In this document: positions 11,385-21,270 of the stretch, piece after piece | Position numbering within the stretch: the stretch's first letter is position 1 | Layout: each line of letters begins with the position of its first letter | Assembly: GCA_037042915.1 (NCBI GenBank) | Contig: CM073198.1 | Coordinates: 2,170,001-2,234,000, forward strand | Length of the DNA stretch: 64,000 nucleotides | Direction of reading: 5' to 3' | Source: Auricularia sp. M13 | Lineage: Eukaryota; Basidiomycota; Agaricomycetes; Auriculariales; Auriculariaceae | Made by a program: the position numbers and the translations under genes | Notes under the pieces: model-generated | The model's database searches: none | What the model was told of the DNA's origin: nothing | Seen by the model: the letters and a program-made list of their open reading frames with translations, nothing else

Positions 11385-14075
11385 ATGGCGACGCTGGCCG
11401 CAGAGAGCTCGAGCGCGTTCCATCTCCCTACTGCATTCGCCTTTGGTCGCGGTGCTGGGACTGTTACCAGCACAAACACAACGGCCGATCCGATCCAGCT
11501 CCGTCCAGGTACGGTGCGTCCGCCCACGCTCTGCGGGCAGGAGATCCACATGCCCGAAGGCGCGCCTGAAATCAAGACGCCCGAGGTGCGGCCCTGGACA
11601 GGTCCTTTCCTCAACAGCCATTACTTCTCGCGCTCGCACTCGCGAGGCTCGTCGGACAGCGTAAACACGCACGGCAGTTCGTCGCGCTCGAACTCCGCCA
11701 GGTCAGACCATCCCACTACCACTACTGCTACTGCTACCACGACTAGCAGTACAATGCAACAGGACGAATTACCTGCGCCGCGCGGTAGCGTGCGGGCACA
11801 GGTGGAGAATATGGAGGCCAAGGCGCGCGGGGCGGACGCGAGCAGGCCGACGCTGCATCGGTCCCGGAGCAGGAGCACGGCGACGCGGACGACGTATCCC
11901 GCGGCTGCAAGCCAGACACCACCTGAGGCAGCGCCGCTCCGTCCGAGTGCGCAGCGCGTCCCCTCGTTCGACGCGCCGCCCGCCCAGACCGAGAAGCAGA
12001 GCCAGCACCATACCCGGCCGACACATCCCTTACGTTCCACGACGGTACCACCCGTAAGCCAGCCGCCGCCGTTATCACGCTCGCACACCATTCCGCGCCC
12101 GGGGCGCAGCGCGGCGTTCAGCGACACAGAGCAAGACGGGCCTGCGCGGCCGCGGCCTTTTACAGAGACAACAGCGGGAGCGGGGCTGCGCTCGCCGCGG
12201 ATGGGGTACATGGGCATGTTCAGCAGCTTTGCGTCTGAACGTGCCTCTGCACCTCCGCCTGCTGGCAGCACCGCGGCGTCCGCGCGGGAGCACCCTGGTC
12301 GGCCGTCGCGCTCCAGTGCGGTGCACATTGGGCCGCAGCCGCAACCGCAACCGGGGCATACGAACACGCACGCGCACACGAGCCACACGCCCTCGCAGCA
12401 CGACTCTGGCGCGACGGCCCCAGGCGATAAGGGCCGCTGCAGCCCTGGCGATACGCAAGCCCCCACACCCGCGACGGACACGCCCGAGCCCAGTCAGCCG
12501 ACTCCTCCAGATAACAGCCAGAACGCCAGACACGAGTCAGAGCAGCCATCCAGGCACGATGATAAGCCCCAGAATGAGACCGTGCCGGTTCATGAGCCAG
12601 AGCAACACGAGCAGCAGGAAGGACGGCAAGCAACAGACACCGAAGCGCCGGCTGGCTCCGGCGCTACTGCTGATGGCCCCGACGCGCCGGCGCCGACCGC
12701 CACTGCTCCTCCAGAACCGTCGCCAGCGTCCTCGGACAGCGCGCCACAGAATCCGCTGCCCCCGCAGTCGAAGCGCGCGGAGTTCAAAGTCGCGGTCGAG
12801 TCGGACTCGGATACCGAGCGCGAGACGCAGCAGCAGCAGCCCTCGCAGGCGCCGCGCCGCGCGACCATGCCTCCGCCACCGCAGGCCTCCGGTTCGTCGT
12901 CGTCGCCGTCGTCGTCGCGTCCCAGCGAGCCGACGCCGTCGCCCCCGCAACCGTCACCGTCCACGTCAAAAGGTCCCGCGGCGAGCGCGCAGCCTAACGC
13001 ACCCGCCGGCGCGTCCTCGGGCGCACCCCACGGTCTGCGGCACTCGGCCTCTCGCAGCGGGGAGACCCCTCCGCTGCGTCATTCTGCTTCGCGTGGTGGA
13101 GAGTCCAGGGACCGCCAGTCTCATAATGCCGCGCGCAAACCCTCGCCTCCATTGTCCAAGCCCTCGCCGCCACCCGCGATGTCCGCCGCGCTGCGCGACA
13201 TGCTGACGCGCCGCGACAAGCTGCGCGAGCACATGTCCGAGCTCGCGCTGGAGCTCGAGCGCCTGCAATCATCCATCCACACTGAGGAGGAGCGGCTGCG
13301 CGTCGAGGCCGAGCGCGCGCGAATCGAGCGCGAGCGCCAGGAGCACGAGCAGCAGCGCAAGGCCGCCGAACAGCAGCATCGCGAGCACACGAAACGGCCG
13401 TCTCCGCCGCGGGGCAAGACGCCCGGGCCCGCGTCCGAGTGGGAGACCTGGAAGGACGACCCCGCCGCGTGGGAGCGCGCGCAGAAGAAGCAGGAGGAGG
13501 AGCGTCTGCGCGCGGAGCAGCTGCGCCAGTGGGCTGCGCAGGCCAAGGAGAAGGAGGAGCGCGCCCGGCGCGAGCAGCAGCAGCGGGAGGCCCAGCAGCG
13601 TATGCGCGAGGAGGCCCGCCGGCGCGCCGAGGAGGAGGCGCGGCGTAAGGCCGAGGACAGCAAGCGCGCCGACGACGCCGCGCGCGGCCAGCGGCTCTCC
13701 AAGCTCGTTGTGCACGCGTGGGACGAGTATAACACGTTCTGGGCGAACCTGCAGCGCGGCAGCGACAGCGACGCGCCGCTGCGCATGACGACCATCCGCT
13801 GGCCGGTCATCTACATCGACCCCAAGTTCGCCGCGTCGCCGGAGCTCGTCATGAACCTGCTCACCGTGCACCAAATCGCGACCTTCCTCCTCTCGCCGTT
13901 CCACTCGCAGGAAAAATCGCACAAGGAGCGCATACGCGATGCGCTTCTGCGCTGGCATCCTGACAGGTTCACCGGCCGGTTCCTCAACCGCGTCGTTGAG
14001 AGCGACCAGGCGCTGGTAGTTCAGGGACTGAACGTCGTCACGTCGATCTTGAAGAGCCTGCTGGACCGTCTCTAG
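11385..14075 (+). CDS. 896-residue disordered protein with NFKBIL1-like C-terminal domain
   Basis: This is a single uninterrupted frame, unusual here because most neighbours have introns. Residues 1 to about 600 are low-complexity Ser/Pro/Thr/Gln-rich sequence with short repeats such as HSASRSGETPPLRHSASRGG. Residues about 600-770 form a long, highly charged helix or coiled coil rich in Arg/Glu/Ala/Gln. The last 120 residues look folded: they contain RWPVIYIDP, then a J-domain-like RDALLRWHPDRFTGRFLNRV and end VTSILKSLLDRL. The WHPDRF segment and its surroundings resemble the C-terminus of NF-kappa-B inhibitor-like protein 1, a family annotated in many basidiomycetes; ankyrin repeats are absent. 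I infer a nuclear or RNA-related role only from that resemblance. The start at 11385 follows a run without upstream in-frame ATG. Confidence 0.72.
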   Translation: MATLAAESSSAFHLPTAFAFGRGAGTVTSTNTTADPIQLRPGTVRPPTLCGQEIHMPEGAPEIKTPEVRPWTGPFLNSHYFSRSHSRGSSDSVNTHGSSSRSNSARSDHPTTTTATATTTSSTMQQDELPAPRGSVRAQVENMEAKARGADASRPTLHRSRSRSTATRTTYPAAASQTPPEAAPLRPSAQRVPSFDAPPAQTEKQSQHHTRPTHPLRSTTVPPVSQPPPLSRSHTIPRPGRSAAFSDTEQDGPARPRPFTETTAGAGLRSPRMGYMGMFSSFASERASAPPPAGSTAASAREHPGRPSRSSAVHIGPQPQPQPGHTNTHAHTSHTPSQHDSGATAPGDKGRCSPGDTQAPTPATDTPEPSQPTPPDNSQNARHESEQPSRHDDKPQNETVPVHEPEQHEQQEGRQATDTEAPAGSGATADGPDAPAPTATAPPEPSPASSDSAPQNPLPPQSKRAEFKVAVESDSDTERETQQQQPSQAPRRATMPPPPQASGSSSSPSSSRPSEPTPSPPQPSPSTSKGPAASAQPNAPAGASSGAPHGLRHSASRSGETPPLRHSASRGGESRDRQSHNAARKPSPPLSKPSPPPAMSAALRDMLTRRDKLREHMSELALELERLQSSIHTEEERLRVEAERARIERERQEHEQQRKAAEQQHREHTKRPSPPRGKTPGPASEWETWKDDPAAWERAQKKQEEERLRAEQLRQWAAQAKEKEERARREQQQREAQQRMREEARRRAEEEARRKAEDSKRADDAARGQRLSKLVVHAWDEYNTFWANLQRGSDSDAPLRMTTIRWPVIYIDPKFAASPELVMNLLTVHQIATFLLSPFHSQEKSHKERIRDALLRWHPDRFTGRFLNRVVESDQALVVQGLNVVTSILKSLLDRL

Positions 14076-14374
14076 TCGTTCACGCATTGCATGCACCTCA
14101 CGAACACTACCTTATGTCGTCGCAGTTTTCGGTATCACGCCCCACTATGTACTAGTTCTCGCAGTATCGCATCTACAGTTTTCAGACCCTTCTCACGCTG
14201 CGGCCGTCTTTCGGCTAAACAACAAAGAAGCGTCGACATTTCTGGATTCACGAGGACGATGAATGACATAGGTAGTACTGTACACGTGGGCTGTACGCGG
14301 AATACTGGTGGGACGAGGCATAGGGTACTGTACACACAATCTGGAGGCTGAACTGGGACTGAACAGCGATTATT

Positions 14375-15545
14375 TCAAAGGGGGCGGGCAAACGATGCGG
14401 TGTTCATCACGGGCAACTCGAACTGGGGCGTCTCGACGGGGTCCTTGGCGCCGTGCATCCACTTCCAGAGCAGGATGCGGCGGTCGTCCTCCGTGTCTTT
14501 GACGCTGGCAGCGCTTTTGTACTGCGCGAGCAGCGCGGGCTCCGGCGAGCCGACCTTGGTCTCGATGCTCGACTGCGTGCCCGTGCGGCCGCGGATGCGG
14601 TTGGTATGCGTGGGCGCGTCGCCGACGGATGCACCAGCAGCGAACGCCAGGCTGGCGGCCTCTTTCGCTGGGCCGCCGCCGTCGATAGCCGGCGTGGCGT
14701 CGGCGTCTGCCAGCGGCGAGAGCACACGCAGCGGGGGCTGGCTCAGCATATGGGGGGATTGGGCGTCGTATTCGTAGGCTGCGGCGAGCATGGTCGAGGA
14801 CAAGTCTTGGTCGGGCGTTTGAGGCCGGGCGAGCAAGGTGGCGCTGGGCGGGGCCGAAGCACTCTGAGACTGATCGCCAGACTCGTTCTGGGTGGAGTCC
14901 GCCGACGACGGCTCGGCAGGGTCCAGCGCGAGCGGGGGCAGCTGGGGAGTGGGGTACATGGGGGAACTGGAGGCAAAGCCGGGGAAGCGCGCGTTCCATG
15001 CAGCCGTGTCGTACTCCTGCAGCACGCTCTCCAGCAGCGCGTACAGCCGCGATGTCCGGCCCCTATCGAACGTCGCGATCAGCGCTCAGCCCGGCTAGTA
15101 ATGAGACGGAAAGGAGGCCCTACGCGTCCAGGGCCGAGTCCAGTGAGGAATCGTCCTCGGAATCGCTCCCAATGGCCGTCTCAGCGTCCAGCTGTCGCTC
15201 GAGCACGCCCTCCCACGCCTGCGCGAGCGCGATCCAGTCCGGGTCGCCGTCCCGCGCGATGTCTGACATGATCCACCCCTGCAGGCGCCGTCAGTGTCAG
15301 CCTCAGCGTCAACACGGCCGTGACACGCCACGCACCTGCTCCCCGTGCATCCGATACGACAGCAGTCGGACATACGCGTACTGCTGCGCGCCAACGAGGA
15401 ACTCTTGCTCCTCCGAATCGGACGCCTCGGAATCTGGCGTGCTGCCACCGGAAGCAGCCTGAGACTGGGAGAGGATCAGCGCATCGTACGCGCGCTGGTA
15501 GTCGGCCACCGCCAGCCGCCCGCCGGGCCCGGCACGTGAGGGCAT
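14375..15545 (-). CDS. hypothetical protein, three exons
   Basis: The start at 15545 gives MPSRAGPGGRLAVADYQRAY. Exon 1 ends at MHGEQ before intron 15279-15335 (GTGCGT, CTGCAG). Exon 2 runs GWIMSDIARDGDPDWIALAQ to DSSLDSALDA. A second intron (starts GTAGGG, ends CGATAG) joins in phase to GRTSRLYALLESVLQEYD. The rest is mostly Ser/Pro/Ala-rich, with a better-conserved-looking tail containing DDRRILLWKWMHG and ending TASFARPL. Helical segments in exons 1 and 2 rich in Trp and Leu look folded. I recognise no family. A CT-rich tract on the coding strand (15586-15607) lies 40 bp upstream, as in many fungal promoters. The gene is convergent with its left neighbour. Confidence 0.68.
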
Positions 15546-15585
15546 GGGTGTCGAATAGTGAACTTGATGTGCGCTGTGGTGGGTA

Positions 15586-15607
15586 AGAGAGAGAGAGAGA
15601 GAGAGAG
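15586..15607. repeat. (AG)11 microsatellite in a promoter
   Basis: Twenty-two bases of uninterrupted AG repeat lie 40 bp upstream of the start at 15545. On that gene's coding strand it reads as a CT tract, a common feature just upstream of fungal transcription starts. Confidence 0.9.
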
Positions 15608-16211
15608 GAGAAACGAGGAATAGGAGCTGAGGAGGGCCTCGGAATCTTGTCGAGTAATTGCACGTCGGTCCGCGGTGCATCGCCACCGCCAGCGCGCGGA
15701 CGCAGATGAGGTCCACATCGCTTATCTGCCGATCTCATCTCAGGATCTAGGAGCCAGGGTCGGCAAGAACGCGCGCTGGACAGAGCGCCGCGGCGAACGC
15801 ATCGCCACCGCGTCGTTTCTTCTGTTTTGTTTTGTCTTTGTTTGCACAGATTTCCAGACGGTGGCCAGAACGAGCTGAATCAGTGAATGCAACCGCTGGA
15901 TCGCGGTGGCAATGCTTGCTGTGCGATGATGATGAAACATGATTCACCCCAGAGCTGCGAGGCTGGATAGGGGGTTGTTGTCCATAGCACCGCACGGAGT
16001 AGTAGTAGCAGGTTGCAGTTGAAGCACGTCCCATACACTGCGGCTGCGGGACAAGTGGCCGTGACTATACAATAACAGTAGAGTTGGCTCTGCAATCATG
16101 TTTCGGGATTGCCTCGTGCGGTACTACTATTATAAGCTCGGAATGCTTTCAGTGCTGATCAAATGTGTACTCCGTGCACTCCGTGGCCATGAGCTCGAGC
16201 TCGAACACTGA

Positions 16212-16451
16212 TCAAGACCAGAGCCGCGAAAAGTCCTCATAGACAGCACGCAAACGCCAGCGGACTTTGCCGTCGTGCGCGATATTGATGTGAAACTCTG
16301 CTTGCCGAGCGCCTGCCGCTGCGGGCGGTTTGGCGTCCACCGCACCTAGATGGACGGCGGGACCCCATTTGTTGGAGCTGTTCCGCGCAATGCCCGAGCG
16401 CAGTGGTCTGCGAGGCGCCAGAGTTTTCAGAGCGCAGTGACCATGCAGCAT
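16212..16451 (-). other. exon-like open frame, possible unannotated gene or relic
   Basis: A minus-strand frame ends KVRWRLRAVYEDFSRLWS and contains EFHINIAHDG. Its composition looks protein-like in contrast to the surrounding frames. No companion exon, start or family could be identified, so this may be a terminal exon, a decayed gene or chance. Confidence 0.2.
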
Positions 16452-17325
16452 TGCGTGAGCCGCGAAGCCGTGGATAATCGATTATGGAGGAACCCTTGCG
16501 CATGTGGGCGCAGACGTCCCGAGGTCACCGAGCACGTAAGTAACGGGCCGCATCCCAGATCTAGACGCGCAGAAACGCGTCAATTGTCCTCGGTGGGCCA
16601 TGGAGACCGCCGGGGAAGGTGGACGCGAGATCTCGCGTAGCTGGTCGAGGACGGGGGAATAATAATCATCTCTTACATACCCGCGCGGCAGGCTCGGCGC
16701 GAGGTCGTGCTGCGTTGAGCTGGCAGTTGCTGCTGTGCAGCATCGTCACGGTCCGGAACTGAAGCGCGGCGTGGTCGCGTGCGTGGTCGGGCAGGCCGAA
16801 CGTCAGTCAGTGTCACTGCTGGACGTATCTGTCCAGGCCGTGCGGCAGCAGCTTGAGGGCGGGAGGAGGGAGGCCAAGGAGCAGAGTATATTTGCTGGTG
16901 ATGCGGATGCGGTCGCCCGGGTGATGATCTGCAACGAACCAGGGGCTCGATAGCGATCACACAAACTCTGGAAATACTATCAGTCCCCTGTCCAGCTAGA
17001 TTCTTGTCGCAGCCCGAACAAGACACGAGTGCTCAGCATTGAGGAGCTTGTTGGCGAATACATTGCTTGGAGGAGGACGTTGGGGGCGGCGCGAGGGGCC
17101 GCGGGGCGCGGGAGCGTGGTTGGAGGGGTGGTAATATTATATGGCAACCGGGCGGTCGGGAAGTCGCAGTGCAAGATGGGGTAGCCACGCGAGGCACGCG
17201 CCCGTGGTGCAACGTCAATAAATCTCAACGGTGCGCCGCGGTGTTTCGAGTGATTTTGCTCCTTCCCTTGCTTCTCTTCTTCCTCGCCGCCCGCTGCTCC
17301 TTCCTCTTCACCGCTGCCGCCGACG

Positions 17326-19965
17326 ATGATGCTGCGCCCGACGCCCGCCAAGCAGCGCAGCGAGAGCATGGAGAGCGTGAGCCGGAAGCTGATGTATGCG
17401 CGCGCGGCGTCTCTGCCCCCGGTTCCTATCAGACCCAGGTCGCGCGAGAACGCGATCGAGGCCGCTAGTGCGTACGGACATGGGCCTGCGTCTGCGATGC
17501 GGGCGGGCTCGGAGGCCCCGGTGGTGCGCGCTGCTAGCGGTGCGAGCAGGCACGAGCCTCGGCCGCGGACCAGCGAGAGCAGCTCCGCGTCTGTGCGCCG
17601 CGGCAGCGAGCGGGAGCGCGAGCGGAGTCTGGGATCCGGGGTGGATACGGTTGCGTCGACCAAGGCCCAGCGTCTGCTCGGGGCGCTGCAGCTGGACGAA
17701 CCGTTGGCGCCTGCTAAGCATCGCACGCCGGCGCGGCGCTCGTTTGCATACTCGGAGGTGAGCGAGGCGGACGACGACGACGACGACGGCGCGAGCTTTG
17801 TGGACTTTGGCGTCGACGAGCCGCGCGGCAAGAGCAAGAGCCAGAGCGCGAGCCGGGGCCAGCGGCGGCCGTTGTCCATCACGTCCGTGGACTCGGGCAT
17901 CCCAGCGTTTGCACCGGCCAGCAGCCCGCCCCGCGAAAGGAGGCAGTCTCCGCCCTCGCCCACCGCTTTCATCCGCACCTTCTCCTCCTCCGCCCACGCA
18001 CTCATGTCCGCCCCGCCCTCCTCCACGGCCGTCGCCTCCGCAAAGCCCGCGCCGCCCGCCCGGAGACCGAAGGCAGCGACCCCGCCGCCCTCAGAGCCGC
18101 TGCCGCTCCCGCCCACCACCAACACGCTCTCCAACGCAGACCGCGCTGAGCTGCTGCGCAAGCACCGCAAGCTCGCACAGGTCCTCGGCGATGCCGTCGC
18201 GTCCGCCCACCCCTTCGCCACCGCAGAGCCCGTCGACGGCCCCTGGCCTCCCGCCCGCGACACCGTCTACATGTCCGCCGCCGGTCGCCGTCACTCATCG
18301 CCGTTATCGCCGTCCAGCCAGTTCGACTTCCTGCGCTCCATCGACGAGTCCGCGTCGCTCGCCACAATGGCCAAGCAGCACACCGGCCGCGCCAGCCCGA
18401 CCAGCTTCGTCGACATGGACGACGACGACAAGCCGCCCCGCGCCAGTGCCGACGCCATCTCCATCGCCAGCTCACACCACGATGTCGCCGACGACGCTAC
18501 GCCGCCGACGCCCAAGGCCAAGGCACGCACAGGCACTTTCAGCAGCTCGTATTCCGTAGACTCGATCAGCTCCGCCTCCACCTCGTCTCCGCCCCAACGC
18601 CGCACCCATCGCGCCCGCTCTATCTCCGTCGACGTCGTCTCGTCCCCGCCGGGCTCCCCAGGCTGGGTGCTCGTCGGCCAGGGCGGCGTCGCACGACCTC
18701 ATGTCCCTCCACTCAGTGACGAGGAGCGCCGCCGCAAGCGTGCGAAACTCGTCAAGCTCCACCGCTTCCTTGGCTCGCGCGTCCCAACGGATCTCGTCTT
18801 AGGCCTCCCTCCACCAACGTCCAGTCTTCCCCCAGTGGCACCGGGCCTATCTCCCGTGGAAGATGATCCAGCTCGTGATGGCCTCAAGGGCTGGATCCGT
18901 CGGAAACGAGGCAGCGGCAGCGGCTCTGGCGCCGCCAGCCCCGTCTCGCTCGCGGATCAGGAAGACAGTCAACTGAACGCGACCGAGCTCGGAGATCGCG
19001 AACGCATGATCAACGTCAAGAGAGCCCAAAAGATGGAAAAGGTGGGCTACACTTTCCCGCTCTGCATAATTCAGCCGTGACTGACGCTTTCCGCACAGCT
19101 GTTCGGCGCGCAGCCGCCGCAGACGCTTTTCCACACTCGTACTGCTATCCCCGGACAGCGTCCGTATGGCAGTACCGGCACAGTACGTTCGCCTAGCAAC
19201 ACCGCGGCCTGGGGCAATTCCCGCGGCGCGTCTGGTCTTCCTGCCAGCGCACCGTCAAGCCCGCGCCACAGCGTGCTGCAGCTTCCGCCCACACCGCACG
19301 CTCGTCCCTGGAGCCGCGCGAATTCTGTGCAGCCTGGCCGTCCCAGCACGAGCGAGTCGAGTCAAGGCCTGCTCCGTGCATCCATGGAGGAGCAGGAGGC
19401 GGACTTTGCCTTCGCCACCGAGGAGGACGCCACGACGCCCATGGCGCCCCGACCGCCCCAGGCCGGCAGCCCCGAGTTCAGACATTATCAGCAGTCGCTT
19501 TCGTCGCTGGGTGCCATTATCGACCGCGGCGACCGCGAGAGCTTGATGGAGCTGTTCGACTACGTCAACGAGGGCAATTCGAGCGAGGAGGAGCAGCAGC
19601 CTGGACAGCCCGCTGCGCCGGCCGTGTCTTCGTCCTCTATCGAGCGCCGTCGCTCGCTTCCTCCCACACGTGCATCCGTGTCGTCTTTGTCGTCGATCAT
19701 GTCGTCGTCGCCCTCGGCCGGGAGTGTCAACTCCGATGCTTCGTTCGGCGTGCGCAGGCGGCGCGCTGCAAAGCTGGCGCACTTCTTCGGCGTGAGCTAC
19801 CGGGACCTTGTGGGCGACGTGCTCGACAGCATCGAAATGGGCGTGCGCGACGAGGCCAGCAGAGGCTCCATGAAGCCCGACGAGGTGCAGGAGCTCATCA
19901 CGCGCCTGCAGATCCTCAAGAACCGCGGCACCGACCTCGACACGCGCCTGCAGCGCACGCGCTAA
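17326..19965 (+). CDS. 860-residue Ser-rich protein with three degenerate KLxxFxG motifs
   Basis: Two exons are joined across intron 19042-19098 (57 nt, GTGGGC to CACAG): exon 1 encodes 572 residues and exon 2 288. Most of the protein is disordered (Ser/Pro/Arg, acidic DDDDDDGASFVDFGVDE). Three short basic-helix motifs stand out: KLVKLHRFLGSRVPTDLVLG (about 475), QKMEKLFGAQPPQTLF (about 568, spanning the splice junction) and AAKLAHFFGVSYRDLVGDVL (about 795). Each has a Lys-Leu helix, then aromatic or hydrophobic residue and Gly, then a polar stretch and Leu. The C-terminus after the last motif is helical. I do not recognise the family; the motif pattern suggests a peptide repeated for binding a common partner, perhaps in signalling or at the cell cortex. 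The tandem ATG at 17326 makes the exact start ambiguous by one codon. Confidence 0.75.
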
Positions 19966-20460
19966 ATGTCGGCCCGCCACGAACGTCAGAATCAGTCAGT
20001 ATAAGTATTGGAGTCTTGTAGCCTCAGCTTGGACCGTGACGAAACGATGATTTATCTCCTGCCCCGCCCCGCGCTCTTCTCCGCTCACGCTCGTTTTTTG
20101 ATATGCCCCCCGTCATGGTCACGATCCAAGTCACACCACATTTACATTACACACACACGCAACGCCCCCGCACGCAATAATGGTCCTTTTCTTCTTCTTC
20201 TTTTCTATGTTCTTGATTCTCTCCTCAGTGTCTTCTCCCCGTCTCTCCTAACTCATAATGTGTATTGCCTATCTATACCATAGCACCAGAATGTTGTCAA
20301 TGACACTCCTCGAGCGTGTTGCTCTTGTGACGAATTTTGTTGTGTTCTCGGGGTCCGGTGCTTTCCGGAGTGAGTCTAAGAGTAGAGCACCCCAGTCAGT
20401 TATGTACGCCCTATTCCCAGTGGGTTGTCTCTCTATTGTTCTCAAGGATATACAAGCTGA
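19966..20460. other. intergenic, 3' of the Ser-rich gene
   Basis: This region is AT- and pyrimidine-richer than the adjacent coding sequence, with a TTC-repeat tract near 20190-20205. Presumably it holds the 3' UTR and terminator of the upstream gene. No gene is supported. Confidence 0.45.
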
Positions 20461-20545
20461 ATTGAGATGAGAGTGTCGGGAGACGGTGAACCAGACGACT
20501 GCATAGGAATAGGAGGGAGTTGAGCTTTACCTTCAATGCTTCGAA

Positions 20546-20624
20546 GGCAGTTTGGCCGAGTGGTTAAGGCGCCGTGTTAAGGCCGCGGTCCGAAAGGGCG
20601 CAGGTTCGAGTCCTGCAGCTGTCA
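20546..20624 (+). tRNA. tRNA-Leu (anticodon AAG)
   Basis: The acceptor stem GGCAGTT pairs with AGCTGTC (discriminator A at 20624). The D arm is GCCGAGTGGTTAAGGC. The anticodon stem CCGTG/CGCGG encloses loop TTAAGGC, giving AAG in positions 34-36. An 11-nt variable arm (TCCGAAAGGGC) marks a class II tRNA, and the T arm is GCAGG TTCGAGT CCTGC. There is no intron. It decodes CTT and, with A34 modified to inosine, CTC and CTA codons. Confidence 0.95.
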
Positions 20625-20962
20625 GTAGCTTTTGCTGTCGCCGGTTTTGGTCGACCATGCGGCGAATCTAGCAAGTACTGAAGCCTAAGGATATAGTGCC
20701 TCAGTAAGCTGTATGTGCCATGATATAGTAAAGCATATTACTCTGTCTCATTGATATACATGTCGAAAGTGGGACAGGTACTTTCCAGCGTAACTCTGAG
20801 CGAGAGACCCTCAGTTGGCACCTACGGTTGCGCCAATCCATCCAGTTCATCTGACTTAAAGAGCTGCGGACCTTAAAAGAGCTTACTGAGGCAATACATC
20901 GTCAGGCCTCAGTACTACAGTCGCCGCATGGTCGACCAAAACTGGCCACAGCAAAAGCTATC

Positions 20963-21041
20963 TGACAGCTGCAGGACTCGAACCTGCGCCCTTTCGGACC
21001 GCGGCCTTAACACGGCGCCTTAACCACTCGGCCAAACTGCC
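20963..21041 (-). tRNA. tRNA-Leu (anticodon AAG), inverted second copy
   Basis: This is the exact reverse complement of the copy at 20546-20624, over all 79 nt as far as I can read. It has the same cloverleaf, AAG anticodon and 11-nt variable arm. The two genes converge across the spacer of the inverted repeat. Confidence 0.95.
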
Positions 21042-21270
21042 TTCGAAGACATCGAGGTATAGCTCAACTCTATCCTATTTCTATGCAGTCGTCTGGTTTA
21101 CCGTCTCCCGACACTCTCATCTCAATTCCGTTCATCTCTCACACTTTTCTCTCTGTATCTCATGTATTGTCACATAAAGGGAAGGAAACGTCTATATACT
21201 TCGATTTTGAGTTGTTCATGTCAGCGCGAGTTCAAGGTCCGCCAAAATCTCTGCTTTCTGCCGATCCAAG

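Larger units (their letters stand above)
15546..17325. other. gene-poor intergenic stretch of 1.8 kb
   Basis: This is the longest gap without a well-supported gene. It contains the promoters of the two divergent flanking genes, an AG dinucleotide run at 15586-15607, and one exon-like minus-strand frame listed separately. Near 17325 it ends in a CT-rich leader (roughly 17258-17310) typical of highly expressed fungal genes. No tRNA or transposon ends were found. Confidence 0.5.
20461..21126. repeat. inverted repeat of about 250 bp arms, each holding a tRNA-Leu gene
   Basis: Arm 1 spans about 20461-20710 and arm 2 about 20880-21126, facing each other across a spacer of about 170 bp. Outer flanks match (TTGAGATGAGAGTGTCGGGA against its reverse complement ending near 21126), as do inner flanks (GGTCGACCATGCGGCG, and GCCTCAGTAAGCT). 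The tRNA parts look identical, while the flanks differ at scattered positions and small indels. Each tRNA sits about 85 bp from both ends of its arm. The duplication therefore copied a tRNA with its surroundings in opposite orientation. Confidence 0.93.

Noticed and set aside
11621-14096. Minus-strand frames of 229-286 codons opposite the 896-residue protein
   Set aside because: GC-rich third positions open antisense frames; the sense frame is continuous with a start, a charged helix and a folded tail, while the antisense ones are low-complexity.
20461-21126. Inverted tRNA repeat as transposon ends or CRISPR-like array
   Set aside because: The repeated unit is a complete tRNA gene with matching flanks; there is no short-repeat array, transposase or target duplication.
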